NCBI GenBank assembly: GCA_020740775.1
Contig: JAHEWK010000009.1
Span: 372,001-436,000 of the forward strand
Source: Ilyonectria destructans
Lineage: Eukaryota > Ascomycota > Sordariomycetes > Hypocreales > Nectriaceae
DNA length: 64,000 nucleotides
Direction: 5' to 3'
Shown: positions 1-11,411 of the stretch, piece after piece
Layout of the letters: every line of letters begins with the position of its first letter
Numbering within the stretch: the first letter of the stretch is position 1
The notes under the pieces: generated by a model
Seen by the model: the letters and a program-made list of their open reading frames with translations, nothing else
Told to the model about the DNA's origin: nothing
Database searches by the model: none
Made by a program: the position numbers and the translations under genes

Positions 1-383
1 GGGGGGGGCGTCGGCTCCTACTTAGACCTGTGTTTGTGTTGTAGTAGATAGAAGATACAAACTGCAAGCAGTCTGTTTAAAAAGAGCCTTAAGAAATAAA
101 GTTAAAGATAAAAATCTGCTCATATAACTTAAGAAAATTTTATTATTTTAAGCTAATATAAAATTTAAATAAAATAGTAAAATTAGCAGCTTAATTATTT
201 TAATACTATTAGTAGATAATAATTTAATAGTCTGAGTTATAAGTAAATATCTTAAGTTTTATTATAAGTATTTTTAATTTAATATCTTAAATTTTTTATT
301 ATAATAACAGTACAGGCTTTATATCAGTTGGAAATATATTTACATACACTATATAAGTTACAGTAATAGATGTGCTATTATCG
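1..383. other. AT-rich non-coding DNA at window edge
   Basis: After a G run and about 60 mixed bases, the sequence is strongly AT-rich with runs of TTAA and ATAA and no convincing reading frame. The composition matches the mutated DNA at the far right of the window and resembles RIP-affected repeat DNA. No transposon family can be named from what is left. Confidence 0.6.
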
Positions 384-2219
384 TTACACACAATCAAATT
401 GAAAGTTTTCCGCCCCTCCCAGCAGTGTCTGGCTTTCTGTGGCGGACACAAAGTGAGCCCCTGATTCACCACTTTCGGCAATTAGTCGAAGTTGTGTGCG
501 CATCCATTCCCTTTGAATCTCTGGCACGGACGAGGCGCTGCACGCAACATGAAGCGGCCAAATGAGAGAAAAGCTTCCGATGCCTCTCGCACCAGTGTTC
601 TCAGCTGGGGCAGATCTGGTTGACCCGAGATGCTCCTGTTCCTGTTGCCTCCAAGTTCTTGTGACAGGAAGCTTCATCCTGGACAGGTCCTTTCCCAATA
701 GGAAAGGAACGCTTGCGCATATTTCATCTACCAAGCTCAGACTACGTGCCTCTCCTTTCAACACATCGAAGTAGTCCGGCAGAGGTTCTGGAGAGACATG
801 CAGCCACCAAGAGGCCGCACGGATGAGCAGCGACAGAATAATGAGACGCAACACACGATAGAAATTCCAGACTCGAGCGATGTAGAAATCCGAGTATCTA
901 TGAATCTCGTATGGAGAGAATTCTGGACGTGCGATGCGACTGACGTTCGTCGCAGTCGAATAGGGCCACGAATCCATGGCCTTGGTCGCCCAGTCTGAAA
1001 GCTGGCAATCCAAGGTTGTAGCAGAGGACATGAATATCTCAATATCGCTCTTGCTAGTGTATCGCAGTTGGGTAAACAGGCCAATGCCTATGTGTTGCAG
1101 TTTCGGTATCGCGGCCGAAATTGAAATGAGTTGGTCCTCCAGACTGTCATGCAAAAAGGTAGTCGCGTCCGGCTCGGTAAAGATTTTGTCAACCGGTCGG
1201 GGGATTTGCAGATGACTTATGACCTATCCAAAACATGTTTAGAATTGTGGTGTGCATATAAACAAGGGAGTCATCTTACGATGCTTTTCTTAATAAAGAA
1301 AAACAAGCTGCGTGAGACAGATGTGTGTAATTTGTTTTCGGCACGGAGCTTCACAACTGCGGCAGCTCCATCGACATGAGCTCGCCATTCTGGTGGTTCA
1401 CTGGAACTCCATACCATGGTCTTTAGAGGCCATCATTCTTAGCAAGCTCTTAGGTATTTCAAGTCGGGCAGACGTGGTGACTAACCTCATAACCACACAA
1501 AAGAAGAATCGCATACAAAGCCTGATCGCTATTCACTTCTTTTGGGTCTTGAAGAGCATTGTTGAGTGCTTTGATGGCCTGGACGTATCGTTTTCTGGAT
1601 AGCGGTGTCGCTTCCTGAACTAGCCTCGAAGAGGCAGCATAGGAAATTGCCTCTGTGGCCAAGCACAAGGCAGAACCAGGGTGGCTCTGTGCGTACAGAT
1701 TTGGGAGGAGTGTGTGGAGGTAGCGAACAGGATCTTTGTCGGATAGATTTTCCAGTGTTGCATGATAAAAGTTGCATATTGCAAAATCTTTCATTGATGG
1801 GCACATGGAATATCTCGAAATTCTGGAAATGCTCCCCGTGAATGAACTTACAGGGATCAAACTATCTGTTAATGCGATATTGGCTGCTGATGTATGATGT
1901 GAGCCTTGGCTGGACGTGTGTCGCTGTTGAATCCTCTGCTGCGTTTTGGACGTCTCGTCGCAGAACATCAGACCTGATAGGTCTCGGTAGCCAGCACATG
2001 GTCTCTGCATCTTCAAGCATCGTGAACATTGGGGCCGCTTCTCGTCGCACTTTCAATTCGTTAGAAAGATTGGCTGGATGTGTACTTATTGGTTTACCTT
2101 TTTATGTACTCTCCTGGATAATTCTGAATGTGAATTAATGCTCACAGGGGTTGATTCCACCAATGAAGAGCTTACCTGCAGTTTTCACATCCCCGACTAG
2201 GTTTTCCCCGATACACCAT
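384..2219 (-). CDS. Zn2Cys6 transcription factor with fungal-specific C-terminal domain
   Basis: Five exons (2219-2176, 2113-2098, 2049-1486, 1420-1280, 1223-384) give about 534 aa. The start reads MVYRGKPSRGCENCR, a very common beginning for this class. Splicing in a 16-nt exon (2113-2098) completes a perfect C-x2-C-x6-C-x6-C-x2-C-x6-C cluster (Cys 11, 14, 21, 28, 31, 38), followed by AGYRDLSGLMF, the usual spacer to the regulatory domain. Later WRAHVDGAAAVVKLR matches the W-x2-HV-DGA segment of the DUF3468/fungal-TF-domain family. Likely a nuclear DNA-binding regulator; its targets are unknown. The nearest gene, the acyltransferase, is divergent and 0.76 kb away. All four introns are GT-AG and frame-consistent. 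Family assignment is firm; the tiny exon rests on frame and motif logic. Confidence 0.88.
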
Positions 2220-2983
2220 GATGAATACTATTCGAGACGCGCTAGAAACAAGAGCCTGGTCTGGTCGGGTCTCGGCTAGATGGATGGGCTCGGGGATAAA
2301 GCGGTATCACAGGCTATGATTGAGAGATTGATGAAAGAGCCTTGTTTTCTGCATGGGAAATCGCGGTCAGAGTGGACGTGTGAGCGGAGCCCCTATTGCG
2401 GGCCTGCTCCCACCAATCATATCCATCCACCTTGCGACAGGTGTAAAGGGAAGAAGACTGTCGACGAAGGCGGCGATTGTCTAGGAAGGCGTCCGCCGAG
2501 GGTACAGCCCTGTTGGCTCTCTCCTGAGTCCCGACTACGCCTCATGCGAAGCAGACCGCGCGTATCCGAATCTCAGATGACCTGTAGAGGTCGGCAAGAG
2601 GTTAGTAATGATACGAAGTAGTCTCAAGCCCCTGTTAGCCCAAGGCATCTCGTCCAGATAGGGCTAATTTTACCCTAACCCGATCTGGTATGCTTTGAGC
2701 CAGCCAGTCAAGATTCAATGGCACGCAGACCATCAACACACGATGGCTAGATAACCCACTTTTTATACAGCATTTGGTTTAGATGCCATTTTGCCCTTGA
2801 GAAGCGCGTTGTTACGGTCGCCAACATGATTAATGTGGCTTCAGGGGCAACGTTGTTTGCTGCCCGATTCCATTGCCGAGTGGAATTCATTAGATATTTA
2901 AACAGCCTTCATTCCCCCAGTTTTAATTCTCCTTGTTTACTTCCACATTATTCAACCGTTTTCTCGCACCTTTCATCAGAATC
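2220..2983. other. Divergent intergenic region
   Basis: Separates the Zn2Cys6 gene (minus) from the acyltransferase (plus) and presumably holds both promoters. An AT-rich TATTTAAA-type stretch near 2893 could serve the acyltransferase. I see no gene. A short plus-strand CDRCKGKK string near 2430 resembles a zinc cluster by chance only. Confidence 0.5.
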
Positions 2984-4629
2984 ATGTCCCAGAACGACAG
3001 CACCAAGAGCCCGGTGGGCTTGGACTCCAAACAGAGAGTCAGCTTCACTACACTTGGACAGCATGGGCTACCAGAATCTCCGTGTGCACAGAAGCTAACG
3101 TCCTTGGACATGAACATGCCGAGGCTGTACGGAGCTCGTTGGATCCTGTGCTTCCCGTTACAACCTGACACCGACACGGCTCAAGTGTATGTGACGCTGC
3201 TCTCCAAAATTCCGCGTCTATGACGAGAATCCGCTCACAAATACTCTAGCTACGAGAACTTGAAGCTTGGACTTGCACACACAATCAAGTCTATTCCGTG
3301 GATTGGAGGAAACATTGTTAGTGCAGCCCCATCTACAACCAGATTCCAGGCCTTTCCCCCCAACTTGACCCTGTTGCTGACCGTTCCATCTCTGACCACA
3401 GGCACCCGAGGAAGGACAAGACCCTAAGGACAACCGAATCCAAATCGTGGACTCGTCAGACGGCATCAGATTCCCGTGAGTGACGCATTGTTGCGAATCG
3501 CCGAGTTCCGCTGACACAATTCCCTCACAGATGTTGCGATCTCACCGGAACCCTCCCATCATATGAAGAGTTGAAGAAGGACAATTTCCCACTCTCCAGA
3601 CTCTCGACTGCCCAGCTCGGCCCTATCGGAGTCTTTGCCGAAGGACCTCAGCCCGTCTTGGCAGCACAGGCGAACTTCATACAAAATGGGCTGCTGCTGA
3701 CAGTCGGGGTTCACCACTCAGCCTGTGATGCCTCTGCGCTAGACACCATTGTTGGCATCTGGTCGGCCAACACAGCAGCAGCGTCTGGATCCGGTTCCTT
3801 CACTACATATGACGCCCCGTCTAACGACCGCAGCCCCTTGATGAAGGGCATGTCAGGAGCCCAGTTAGGTGACTTCCCTGAGTACATGCTCGTACCCAGC
3901 GCTGGCTCGTCTATGCCGCAAATGCCTGCGGGGTTTCAAATGCCACCACTTGTGACGCGTATCTTCCGCTTTTCACCAGAGGCACTTGCTGGCCTCAAGG
4001 CTGCGGCGGCAGCATTCTCAACCCACGATGCTCTCTGTGCCTTTATTTGGCGGCACATGACATTGGCTCGAAGGAATCCTGATACTCCCGCTTCAAGTAC
4101 CCCCGGTATCAGTGGCGACGAAACCTCTGTTTTGGCCTTTGCCGTCAATATTCGCGGCCACACAAGCCCGCCCCTCCCACCAACCTATTTGGGCAACGCC
4201 TCAATGGCCTCAGTGACAAGCCGGTTCCCAATATCGACCCTTACGGCGGATGATGGTCTCTGCCATGCAGCAGCTGCAGTCCGAAAGTCGCTCGCCGCCT
4301 TTCGAAGTCCTAGTCGCGTGCCACTGACCATGGGGATTCTCAATTCCCGACCAGACCCTACAGACTTCAAGTTATCATACAATGCGTTTCTAGGCCCTGA
4401 TATCGTCTCAACGTCGTGGGCCGATCTTCGTGTCTACCAAAGTGACTGGGGCGTCTTGGGGGGCGTTGAGTCCTTCAGGACGCCTGGTGAGGGTGCTGAT
4501 GGTGTTATTGTGGTTTTCCCTCGGCTGAAAGACGGTGGCTTAGAGGTTTCTGTGGGATTGGAACTTGGGGCGATGGGGAGATTGCTCAAGGATGACCAGT
4601 TCAACAGAACCGCTCAGCTTTGGGCTTAG
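2984..4629 (+). CDS. BAHD-family acyltransferase, trichothecene 3-O-acetyltransferase-like
   Basis: Four exons (2984-3186, 3250-3316, 3402-3475, 3531-4629) joined at GT-AG sites give 480 aa, the usual size for fungal transferase-family (PF02458) enzymes. The catalytic motif is HHSACD at residues 176-181 (HxxxD, with His177 as general base in the family). The second family motif, DFGWG, is degenerate here: SDWGVLGG from residue 419. Sequences such as SIPWIGGN and MPRLYGARWILCFPL are typical of Tri101-like members, which acyl-transfer from acyl-CoA to hydroxyls of small molecules in the cytosol. No trichothecene genes are nearby, so a detoxification or tailoring role on another substrate is equally possible. 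The first exon start MSQNDS is the first ATG of the frame that leaves a normal N terminus. Confidence 0.88.
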
Positions 4630-6742
4630 ATATATTTCAAAGCCTATAGGGTAACATTTCGAACAGGGTCCTATTTCTTTTTCTATAATCATTTTATACT
4701 ATCCTTTCGCTTTATAATACAGGCAGAGTTACCTCCTCCGAATTCTGTACTTAGCGTATAGATAGTAAGCTGGCGAAAAAAATCCCTTCGTCTCCTGGAA
4801 AAAATAACCGCCGACGCATCTGATCAGCGATGGCATGTACTTGCTCTCTTTTGCGGCCGAGGGGCTCAAGTTCAATTTGAACCTCTCGTAAGTTGATAGT
4901 CTGCATAAAATCTCATTTAAGCCCTTCTTCCAGTCGGTATGGTGAATATGAATCAATATTAAACTTCGAGGGTTCAACCTGCCTACTAACTCCGTTCAAC
5001 CCCCCTCATCCAGATTCTACACGTTGGTAGAATTAAATAATTAAGTTCGACAGGGTCAGTTAAACTAAGAATGAAATAGTTGTAAGATAGCTGTAGATTA
5101 ATACAATAGCTTCCCTCCAGATTTATTGAAGAAAGCCCCTCTTGAATAGAAAATATTCGCTCTTTAGATAGCAATGGACTTTAATGCCGTGCTACGTCCA
5201 GCTTAGTGCCGGACAAATAGGATCCAACAGATAGGAGTCTCAATGTGGGTGTGGGTTAGCCGACTCAGGGGTACATCGTACATGGACAATACATTTGTTG
5301 CATTTTCGTGCAGAACGTGACTTACCTGTCCCGTAGATATCAACTGATTACGTGTCCACAGTGTGCATGTGTAACCAGTTAGAAACTGGGCAAGATTTTC
5401 TTTTTAAATAATACTAAGGTGCTCTTCTGGTCAATCTGAAGCTGGCCAATGAACCTGCCATTCGCTGCTGCACCCTATATCCGGAGGATGTGGCTGGAAA
5501 TAAGGGAACCAGAGCGTCCCAGACGGCGTTGTCGATCTATTTAGTCAGCTGCTTCTCAATCCATGTCATGTCCTTGACTGTTCACCCAAGTTCGCCGGTC
5601 TCCGTCTAGTGTGGTCAATAATACAAGGATGTTGCCCCTGGACGCTTCCGGAGCCAATGCGATATTTCGGCACCGCAGCCGATCTACCTAGCTGTTTCAT
5701 CGCACACTGCCACCCTTTAATCCCACCGTGGTTCGGTTGTTGACGTGCTCGGATAGAGTGCCGTCAATCAGTCAATTTAGACACTGTCAGGAAATGGCGC
5801 TGCCACGGAACACGAGTGGGTGTACCACAAGGCACCTACCTTCACCAGTCTTGCGTCCTTCTTGTCCTCGTTCTCATCGCCTGCCATACTACAGAAATGA
5901 CGTATGATCGCGATGGGCATCGCGTAACATGTATCTAAATGGCGCGGAAATGTAAAATTTAAGGTTAATCCTGCCGAGCCTTGCGACCCATGATGATGCG
6001 GGCCAGCTCGCACCTTAAATGAAGGCCCTAATACTAGACAAAACCGTACAACAGGCCACGGAGAAGCTCAAGTAGGCATAATTGGGAAAGGGGCCGGAAT
6101 AATTGCTCACATAGAGAGACCTTGCTCGTGCTAAGAGAACTGCGACGAGCGGAGTAGGGGGTCCGAGTTCCTTTCCGGGACCTCCGTTGCACGAAATTAA
6201 GGCGTAAGCTTGGAAAATCCACCACTAACGCACAGACACACACACTCCCGATTGGGAGGGAAATTATTCTCCCGCTTGCCCAAACAGGCCAGTTCCATGG
6301 TAACACTTGTGGTTATTGAAAGGGGCGGCAGTCAATTGGGGCTGTGATAATGCTGCGTATCAGTGGTGTTGAACGAGCAGAATCATCGTCTTTGAACTTT
6401 GAACTTTGAACTGCTGAATCTGTAGCGCATGTCTAGAACGCTCAAACATGGCTCTGTCAATAAGTTTCACACTGAACACCTATCCTTTTGTCCCGTCATG
6501 CTTTGGGTTGCTCGGACAAGCTGGCTTGAGTGCCTTGAGCCTGTTATGGGCAGGAAATACGCCGATAGGACACGAACCTTGCAAATGTGGAGCTTCTCGT
6601 ATTCAGGATAGATAGCGAGTTCATCTTATGTTGGCATTACTCCGACCCTGCCAAACAAACCACTATATAAGGAAAGCCAAGTCTCCCCAGAATTGCCCGA
6701 GGTCTGTATTGGGAAGCCACTGCCGCACCCGCTCAGCTGCAG
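4630..6742. other. Long intergenic stretch with no supported gene
   Basis: About 2.1 kb between the acyltransferase and the pectate lyase. The part around 4980-5180 is AT-richer and may be old repeat debris. Short open frames here show no motif, start context or splice logic. The last few hundred bases should contain the pectate lyase promoter. Confidence 0.5.
6664..6670 (+). promoter_or_regulatory. TATA box of the PL9 gene
   Basis: TATATAA lies 73-79 bp upstream of the pectate lyase ATG at 6743, a plausible core-promoter position. Assigned by sequence and distance only. Confidence 0.45.
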
Positions 6743-8037
6743 ATGCACTCAAAAATGCTTACCATCAAACCTACCATTGCTCTCCTACTCGCCGCTGTTG
6801 GCGGCGCAGCCAGTCGTGAGATCTTTGTATCGCCCACTGGCAGCGGCTCTGGAACCCTCACTGCGCCTTTCGGATCCATCCAGTCGGCTGTCAATGCTGC
6901 AGCCGCTGGCGACACCATCTACTTACGCGCCGGCACGTATGCGCCGTCTACCAACATCCAGTTCTCGAAGAGCGGCACCAGGACGGCGCCCATTACGGTG
7001 AAGCCCTACAATAAGGAAAAGGTCATCATCAACGGAGAGAACCTACCCGGGTAAGGAAATGCTCAGTTGGACCAACTTCAAACAATCGGTTGACTGTCTT
7101 TAGCACCCCCAAGGCCTTGGATGAAGCTCTTCCCAACGGAGAGCGAGGCATCTTCCACATCCAGAATGCCAACTACTGGGCCTTTTATGATCTGGAGTAA
7201 GTACAAGGCTTCTTTGTGCCCCTTCTTATGATGGCTAACCAAAGTACAAGGATGATCAATGGACCTTACGGCATCTATGCTCGTGATGCATCTCACAATT
7301 TCTACAAGGGTCTCTCGACCCACGATAACTATGAGACTGGTTTCCAGCTTGAAGGCGCCTCGTCCAACAACACCGTGGAAAACCTCGACTCGTATCGCAA
7401 CCGCGATCCCCGCAAGAACGGAGAGAGTGCTGACGGATTCGCTTGTAAATCGGGCAAGGGAACAGACAACGTCCTGAGAAACGCGAGACTATACGAGAAC
7501 GTTGACGACGGACTGGACCTTTTCATGTTCGAATCGCCCATCACTCTCGAAGAAGTTTACTCTTGGGGTAATGGAGTCAACCGATGGGGCTTTTCTCCCT
7601 TCGAGGGCGACGGCAACGGTTTCAAGCTGGGCATCACCAACAACCCCCCCGCCGGCCATATTGTGCGCAACTGCATTGCTTTTAGCAACCTAAAGAAGGG
7701 TTTCATCGATAACGGCAATCCTGGATCGCTTACCTTTGAGCGCAACACAGCTTGGAAGAATGGCGACTTGGGTTTCCACATGCGCAGCTCTTCGTCGACC
7801 ATGAAGGCCAATGTTGCTGCCTCCAACACGGGTAGCCAAGTCACCCTCAATAGTGCTGTTAAGGCATCAGGCAACTCGTGGAATTCCGGGACTACCTGGA
7901 ACGACAAATCTTTCAAGAGCATTGATGCCGCCAAGCTGAAGGGGTCCCGAGGCTCCGACGGTCGAGTCCAGGCAAGTGACTTCTTGATTCCTAGCTCTGG
8001 TCAGGCAATTGGAGCCACCACTCAGAGCAAAATCTGA
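6743..8037 (+). CDS. Secreted PL9-type pectate lyase (right-handed beta-helix)
   Basis: Three exons (6743-7050, 7104-7196, 7245-8037) give 397 aa. A hydrophobic signal peptide ends near AASREIF; a second in-frame ATG at 6755 could also start it. The body opens with IFVSPTGSGSGTLTAPFGSIQ, the usual start of PL9/beta-helix polysaccharide lyases. It continues with ADGFACKSGKG, NVDDGLDLFMFE, WGNG, DGNGFKLG, HIVRNCIAFSN and KKGFIDNGNPG, which are conserved coil motifs of PL9 exopolygalacturonate/pectate lyases that cleave de-esterified pectin by Ca2+-dependent beta-elimination. No frameshift or stop is present. It is expected to act in the plant cell wall. The gene stands alone; a rhamnogalacturonan or other uronan substrate cannot be excluded. 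Confidence 0.88.
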
Positions 8038-8218
8038 GTTTGGGCTTGAGACGAATAGTTTGTCAGGGACATGAATTGTACAGTTGAGACGCCGGCTAGT
8101 TTTCATGTATATATATCTTGGTAGCAAATCAACCAGCGCTGGGAATAGCCTAAGCTATCTATTTACCTCTTGACCATGTTCTATTTCGGAGCTATTAGCC
8201 TTATTTGGAGACGAGAAA

Positions 8219-8560
8219 TCACTCCTCAATACCAACCATCTTGAGCGAGTCTTTCCATAGTCTTGCCTCCTTCTCCAGGTCATAACTATGTGTCAAATAT
8301 CCAGCACCTGTCGGTCCCTCATCTTTAACCGCAAGCTGCGACTCGGTGCAATCAGCAAGATATCTCCTGTCCCTGTTCTTCCACTCTTCTCCAATGGAGG
8401 CCCAGACGGTCGTGGTTGCGGGCGGTCAGATAGAGAGTAAGTCCAGTGGCTGCGAGAGCAAGGGCCGACTCAACTCCAAGGCCAAGGTTGGCTTGTCAGG
8501 GCAGCCTAGGAGCCCTAGACGCGGTGGACGCTTGGCGAGGCGTATAGCGAACTACCAAGC
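8219..8560 (-). pseudogene. Short-chain dehydrogenase/reductase relic with large internal deletion
   Basis: Reading the minus strand from the TGA at 8219-8221 gives an SDR C terminus of about 65 codons, with YLTHSYDLEKEARLWKDSL matching the end of the intact SDR at 11412-12416. Immediately upstream it jumps to ESALALAATGLTLYLTARN, which matches the beta2/alphaB region near residues 51-68 of that same SDR, and a damaged nucleotide-binding loop lies before it. Roughly 180 codons, including NNAG and YxxxK, are gone, and the 5' part has frame damage. This is a dead duplicate of the neighbouring SDR type. Confidence 0.75.
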
Positions 8561-8718
8561 AACTGACCGCCACCGAGAAAATAAGGTCTATGTCAGGTTT
8601 TGGGGGAAGAAAAAGAGGGTTCTGATGATACATATGTTTCTAGCAGGCGCCTATGCATCCTGCCTCTTCTGCGTATTTTGACGAGAAAGATAGCCATACC
8701 CGACTCCAATCCATTCTT

Positions 8719-9174
8719 CTAATAAGTCGAGCCATCGATTGCAAGGTACTTTTCCGTAAAGCGGCTGAGGTACAGGCTATCTATAAACTCTATGACTTCC
8801 TCCAGCTTCTTTCCATCCTTAGTCATGCTTAGCGTGAAAGCGTACTCGTTCTTGTACTCGCCAGCTGCAGTGTTGGAGTGGCTCTTGGTATGGAACGAAA
8901 CCTTCCGGGCAGTGGTGTCCACCACGATATTGCTCTCGTCTTTGATAGCCATGGTGAAATTGTGATTTAGACCCATATTGTTTTACCAGAAATCAAGGAA
9001 AGCGGTGTTGTTCATGGGCGCATAGCTGACCGTAGCAGGCTATGTGTATTACAGGCGGTCAGGGGCACAAATGGAGGTGATTCCCTCTGGTGTTCCAATG
9101 TTGAAACTAGCCACAAAGGAGTAGGCCGTCAGGAGGAGCTGTTCGCGAGTTGGGAGAAGCGTTGTTCTTGGGTT
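8719..9174 (-). pseudogene. SnoaL-like (NTF2-fold) gene with three in-frame stops
   Basis: One minus-strand frame of about 150 codons reads TREQLLLTAYSFVASFN near its start and ends with YKNEYAFTLSMTKDGKK and EVIEFIDSLYLSRF. These are hallmarks of the small fungal SnoaL-like polyketide-cyclase/isomerase family of about 150 aa. The frame is interrupted by TAA at 9049-9051, TAG at 9040-9042 and TAA at 8983-8985. No usable start codon remains at the 5' end. All three stops are one C-to-T change from a Gln codon, so the frame is otherwise undamaged. The gene lies beside the SDR relic and two intact SDRs, suggesting decay of a small oxidoreductase/cyclase group. Confidence 0.75.
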
Positions 9175-9781
9175 CTAGCTGTGCAAGTATGGAGAGGGAC
9201 CGACGTAGAAGAGGAGAGTGACAGTAAAAAATGCTGAGAACTGCTGCGGTATAAGTGTTTCCGGTGTATAATACCCAATGACTATTAGATGGCAAGTTTA
9301 AGAAGGCTAGTTATAGCTTTATGTGGTCTCCCCCTAGTTTCCCATTGAGAAGACGACGATCCAACGTACAGTGTTTATGCGGATAGATAAGAAGTCCGAG
9401 ATCATTTTGGGGGTGCGTAGTTAGTTCCCCCTGGCAGAGAGGGCGTGGTCCTAGGCTCCTAAAAGAGTGCGGGGGAGCGAACTTGGGCTTTCTGCCCCGC
9501 TACCAAGACAGGATCGTCCTTGATTCGTAAATTACTTGCTTTGAAATCACCGCCCTTGCAACAAGCCACGGCAACACCGGACTGGAAAGGCTTGTAGACT
9601 GACATTCAGAAAGATGCGAGGAAGGCCGGTCTTTGGGCCCTCTTCAAACTCACTTAAAGAGCTTTGCACCCCCCACGTTCTTCATTTTCACATGTTGCAA
9701 CACAATTCATTACACTTTGAACACCACTCCATTTTGTCCCCAATATCCTAAGCCCACGGCAATCCAACAACAATATCAAAA
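9175..9781. other. Intergenic region, promoter side of SDR
   Basis: No gene seen. The final 80 bp before the ATG at 9782 are CA-rich and pyrimidine-rich, as in fungal 5' leaders. Confidence 0.4.
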
Positions 9782-10711
9782 ATGGGTGGCATTCAATTCG
9801 ATCCGGATCGCGACATTCCAGACCTGTCTGGCAAGGTCATCCTGGTGACAGGGGGCAACAATGGACTCGGGAAGGAGTCCATCCTTCAGCTGGCCAAGCA
9901 TGACCCAGCCAACATCTTCATGGGCGCTCGAAGCGAGACAAGAGCCAGAGAAGCTATTGGCGATATCAAGAAGATCGTTCCGAATGCAAAAATCCAGTTC
10001 CTCCCACTCGACCTATCGTCTTTCGACTCGGTGCGGGACGCTGCCAACCAGGTTCTGGCGTCTTCTGAGCGCCTCGACATTCTCATGAACAACGCCGGTA
10101 TCATGGCCACGCCGGCTGATGTCACTAAAGAGGGATACGAGATCCAGTTCGGTACTAACCACATGGGGCACGCCCTGCTCACAAAGTTGTTGCTGCCCCT
10201 TCTTGAGAGGACCGCCGCTCGTTCCGACGGTGACGTGCGAATCATCAACTTGAGCTCCAGTTCTGCGGACAATCAGGCGCCCAAGGAGGGCCTCGTTCTA
10301 TCGGATGTCAAATCGCCAATGTTATCTATGGGCACCTGGGCTCGCTATGGTCAATCCAAGATTGCCAATGTCTACTTCACCCAGCAGCTTGCAAAACGCT
10401 ACCCCAAGATCAGATCAGTCGCCATCCACCCCGGCATTGTCAACACGAATCTGACGTCGGGGCCGAAACAGTCCTTCAAGATCATGATCCCTATCTTGTT
10501 CGTCGTCAGCCGACTCTTCTTCACTCGTGTCAAAGATGGAGTTTTGAACCAGCTTTGGGCTGCTACCGCCAAGAGCAAGGATGTGAAGCAAGGCGGCTTT
10601 TATTATCCGGTTGGGGTGGAATTCAAGGGGAAACCCATCTTGGCCAATGAGAAGCTGTCGGATGCTTTGTGGGATTTCACGGAGAAGGAGATCAAGGCAC
10701 ATGGGTATTAG
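9782..10711 (+). CDS. Short-chain dehydrogenase/reductase (retinol-dehydrogenase-like)
   Basis: Intronless, 309 aa. Classical SDR features are all present: nucleotide-binding TGGNNGLG (residues 23-30), NNAG (103-106), the catalytic Ser region INLSSSS (156-161) and YGQSK giving the YxxxK pair Tyr189/Lys193. The family catalyses NAD(P)H-dependent alcohol/ketone interconversion; the loop type is that of WW-domain-oxidoreductase/retinol-dehydrogenase-like fungal SDRs. A moderately hydrophobic segment near residue 235 may touch membranes. Substrate unknown. The start at MGGIQFDPDRDIP is the first ATG after a CA-rich leader and gives a normal N terminus. The gene converges on the next SDR. Confidence 0.87.
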   Translation: MGGIQFDPDRDIPDLSGKVILVTGGNNGLGKESILQLAKHDPANIFMGARSETRAREAIGDIKKIVPNAKIQFLPLDLSSFDSVRDAANQVLASSERLDILMNNAGIMATPADVTKEGYEIQFGTNHMGHALLTKLLLPLLERTAARSDGDVRIINLSSSSADNQAPKEGLVLSDVKSPMLSMGTWARYGQSKIANVYFTQQLAKRYPKIRSVAIHPGIVNTNLTSGPKQSFKIMIPILFVVSRLFFTRVKDGVLNQLWAATAKSKDVKQGGFYYPVGVEFKGKPILANEKLSDALWDFTEKEIKAHGY

Positions 10712-11411
10712 AGGGGATGCTCAGGCATCGATGGGGCGACTGTTGGAGAAGTTGTAGTCTAGATTGTATTTAAAAACGCCTGGTTTAATACCGTAGTACC
10801 GTATCTATTGTATTCATACTTGCTGCCCTCGCTGACATGGGAACTCTGAATCGCTTGTCTTTATCGAGCATGGCATTCGATGAGTTGCAAGAGATGCGCC
10901 CCTTCGCTGTAACTCATGGATATTGGGTTTGTCTTGACCGTCGCTTGGCTTTGGCCGGATTGGCATCTAAAGAACCGGTCTCCGGCGTAATAAACTGACC
11001 GTCCGTTTGCGGTACGCAAAGGGGTCTTCAAACTTAATGCCCCCCCCCCACTGTAGAAGAAGAGGGAAAAGAAGGCTAAGATGGCTCACAGCCTGATATC
11101 CCTGTATACGACGTACTCGCTAAGCTCCGAGCGCGTGGGTCTAACGTAGGTGAGCGAACAGCCGATTCGTCTAACTTGCTAGCATGGGTATCGGGTCACA
11201 ATCCCCCCTGTTTTTCATATTGTGACGCAAAACAACAGAATCCTCGGGGTAGGCTTTTAGTAGCAACGTCACTATGATAGCGCGTGGACTTATCACGAAT
11301 GCTATATTTCGTTAACTCCGGGCAATAATAAAATACAAACGTCCGAAGGGTTCCACTCAGACATTGTGCCTCATAGTCCTCTTTCTCCGCTACGGATAGA
11401 ACCAGCCTGGC
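10712..11411. other. Intergenic region between convergent SDR genes
   Basis: Contains 3' ends only, plus a run of ten C at 11041-11050. No gene seen. Confidence 0.45.

Noticed and set aside
1..60. Possible telomere or assembly junction because of the opening G run
   Set aside because: No TTAGGG repeats follow; the G run is a single homopolymer.
2280..2621. Plus-strand frame containing CDRCKGKK, resembling a Zn2Cys6 start
   Set aside because: The third Cys is Asp, the later spacing fails, and the real zinc cluster belongs to the minus-strand gene ending its first exon at 2176.
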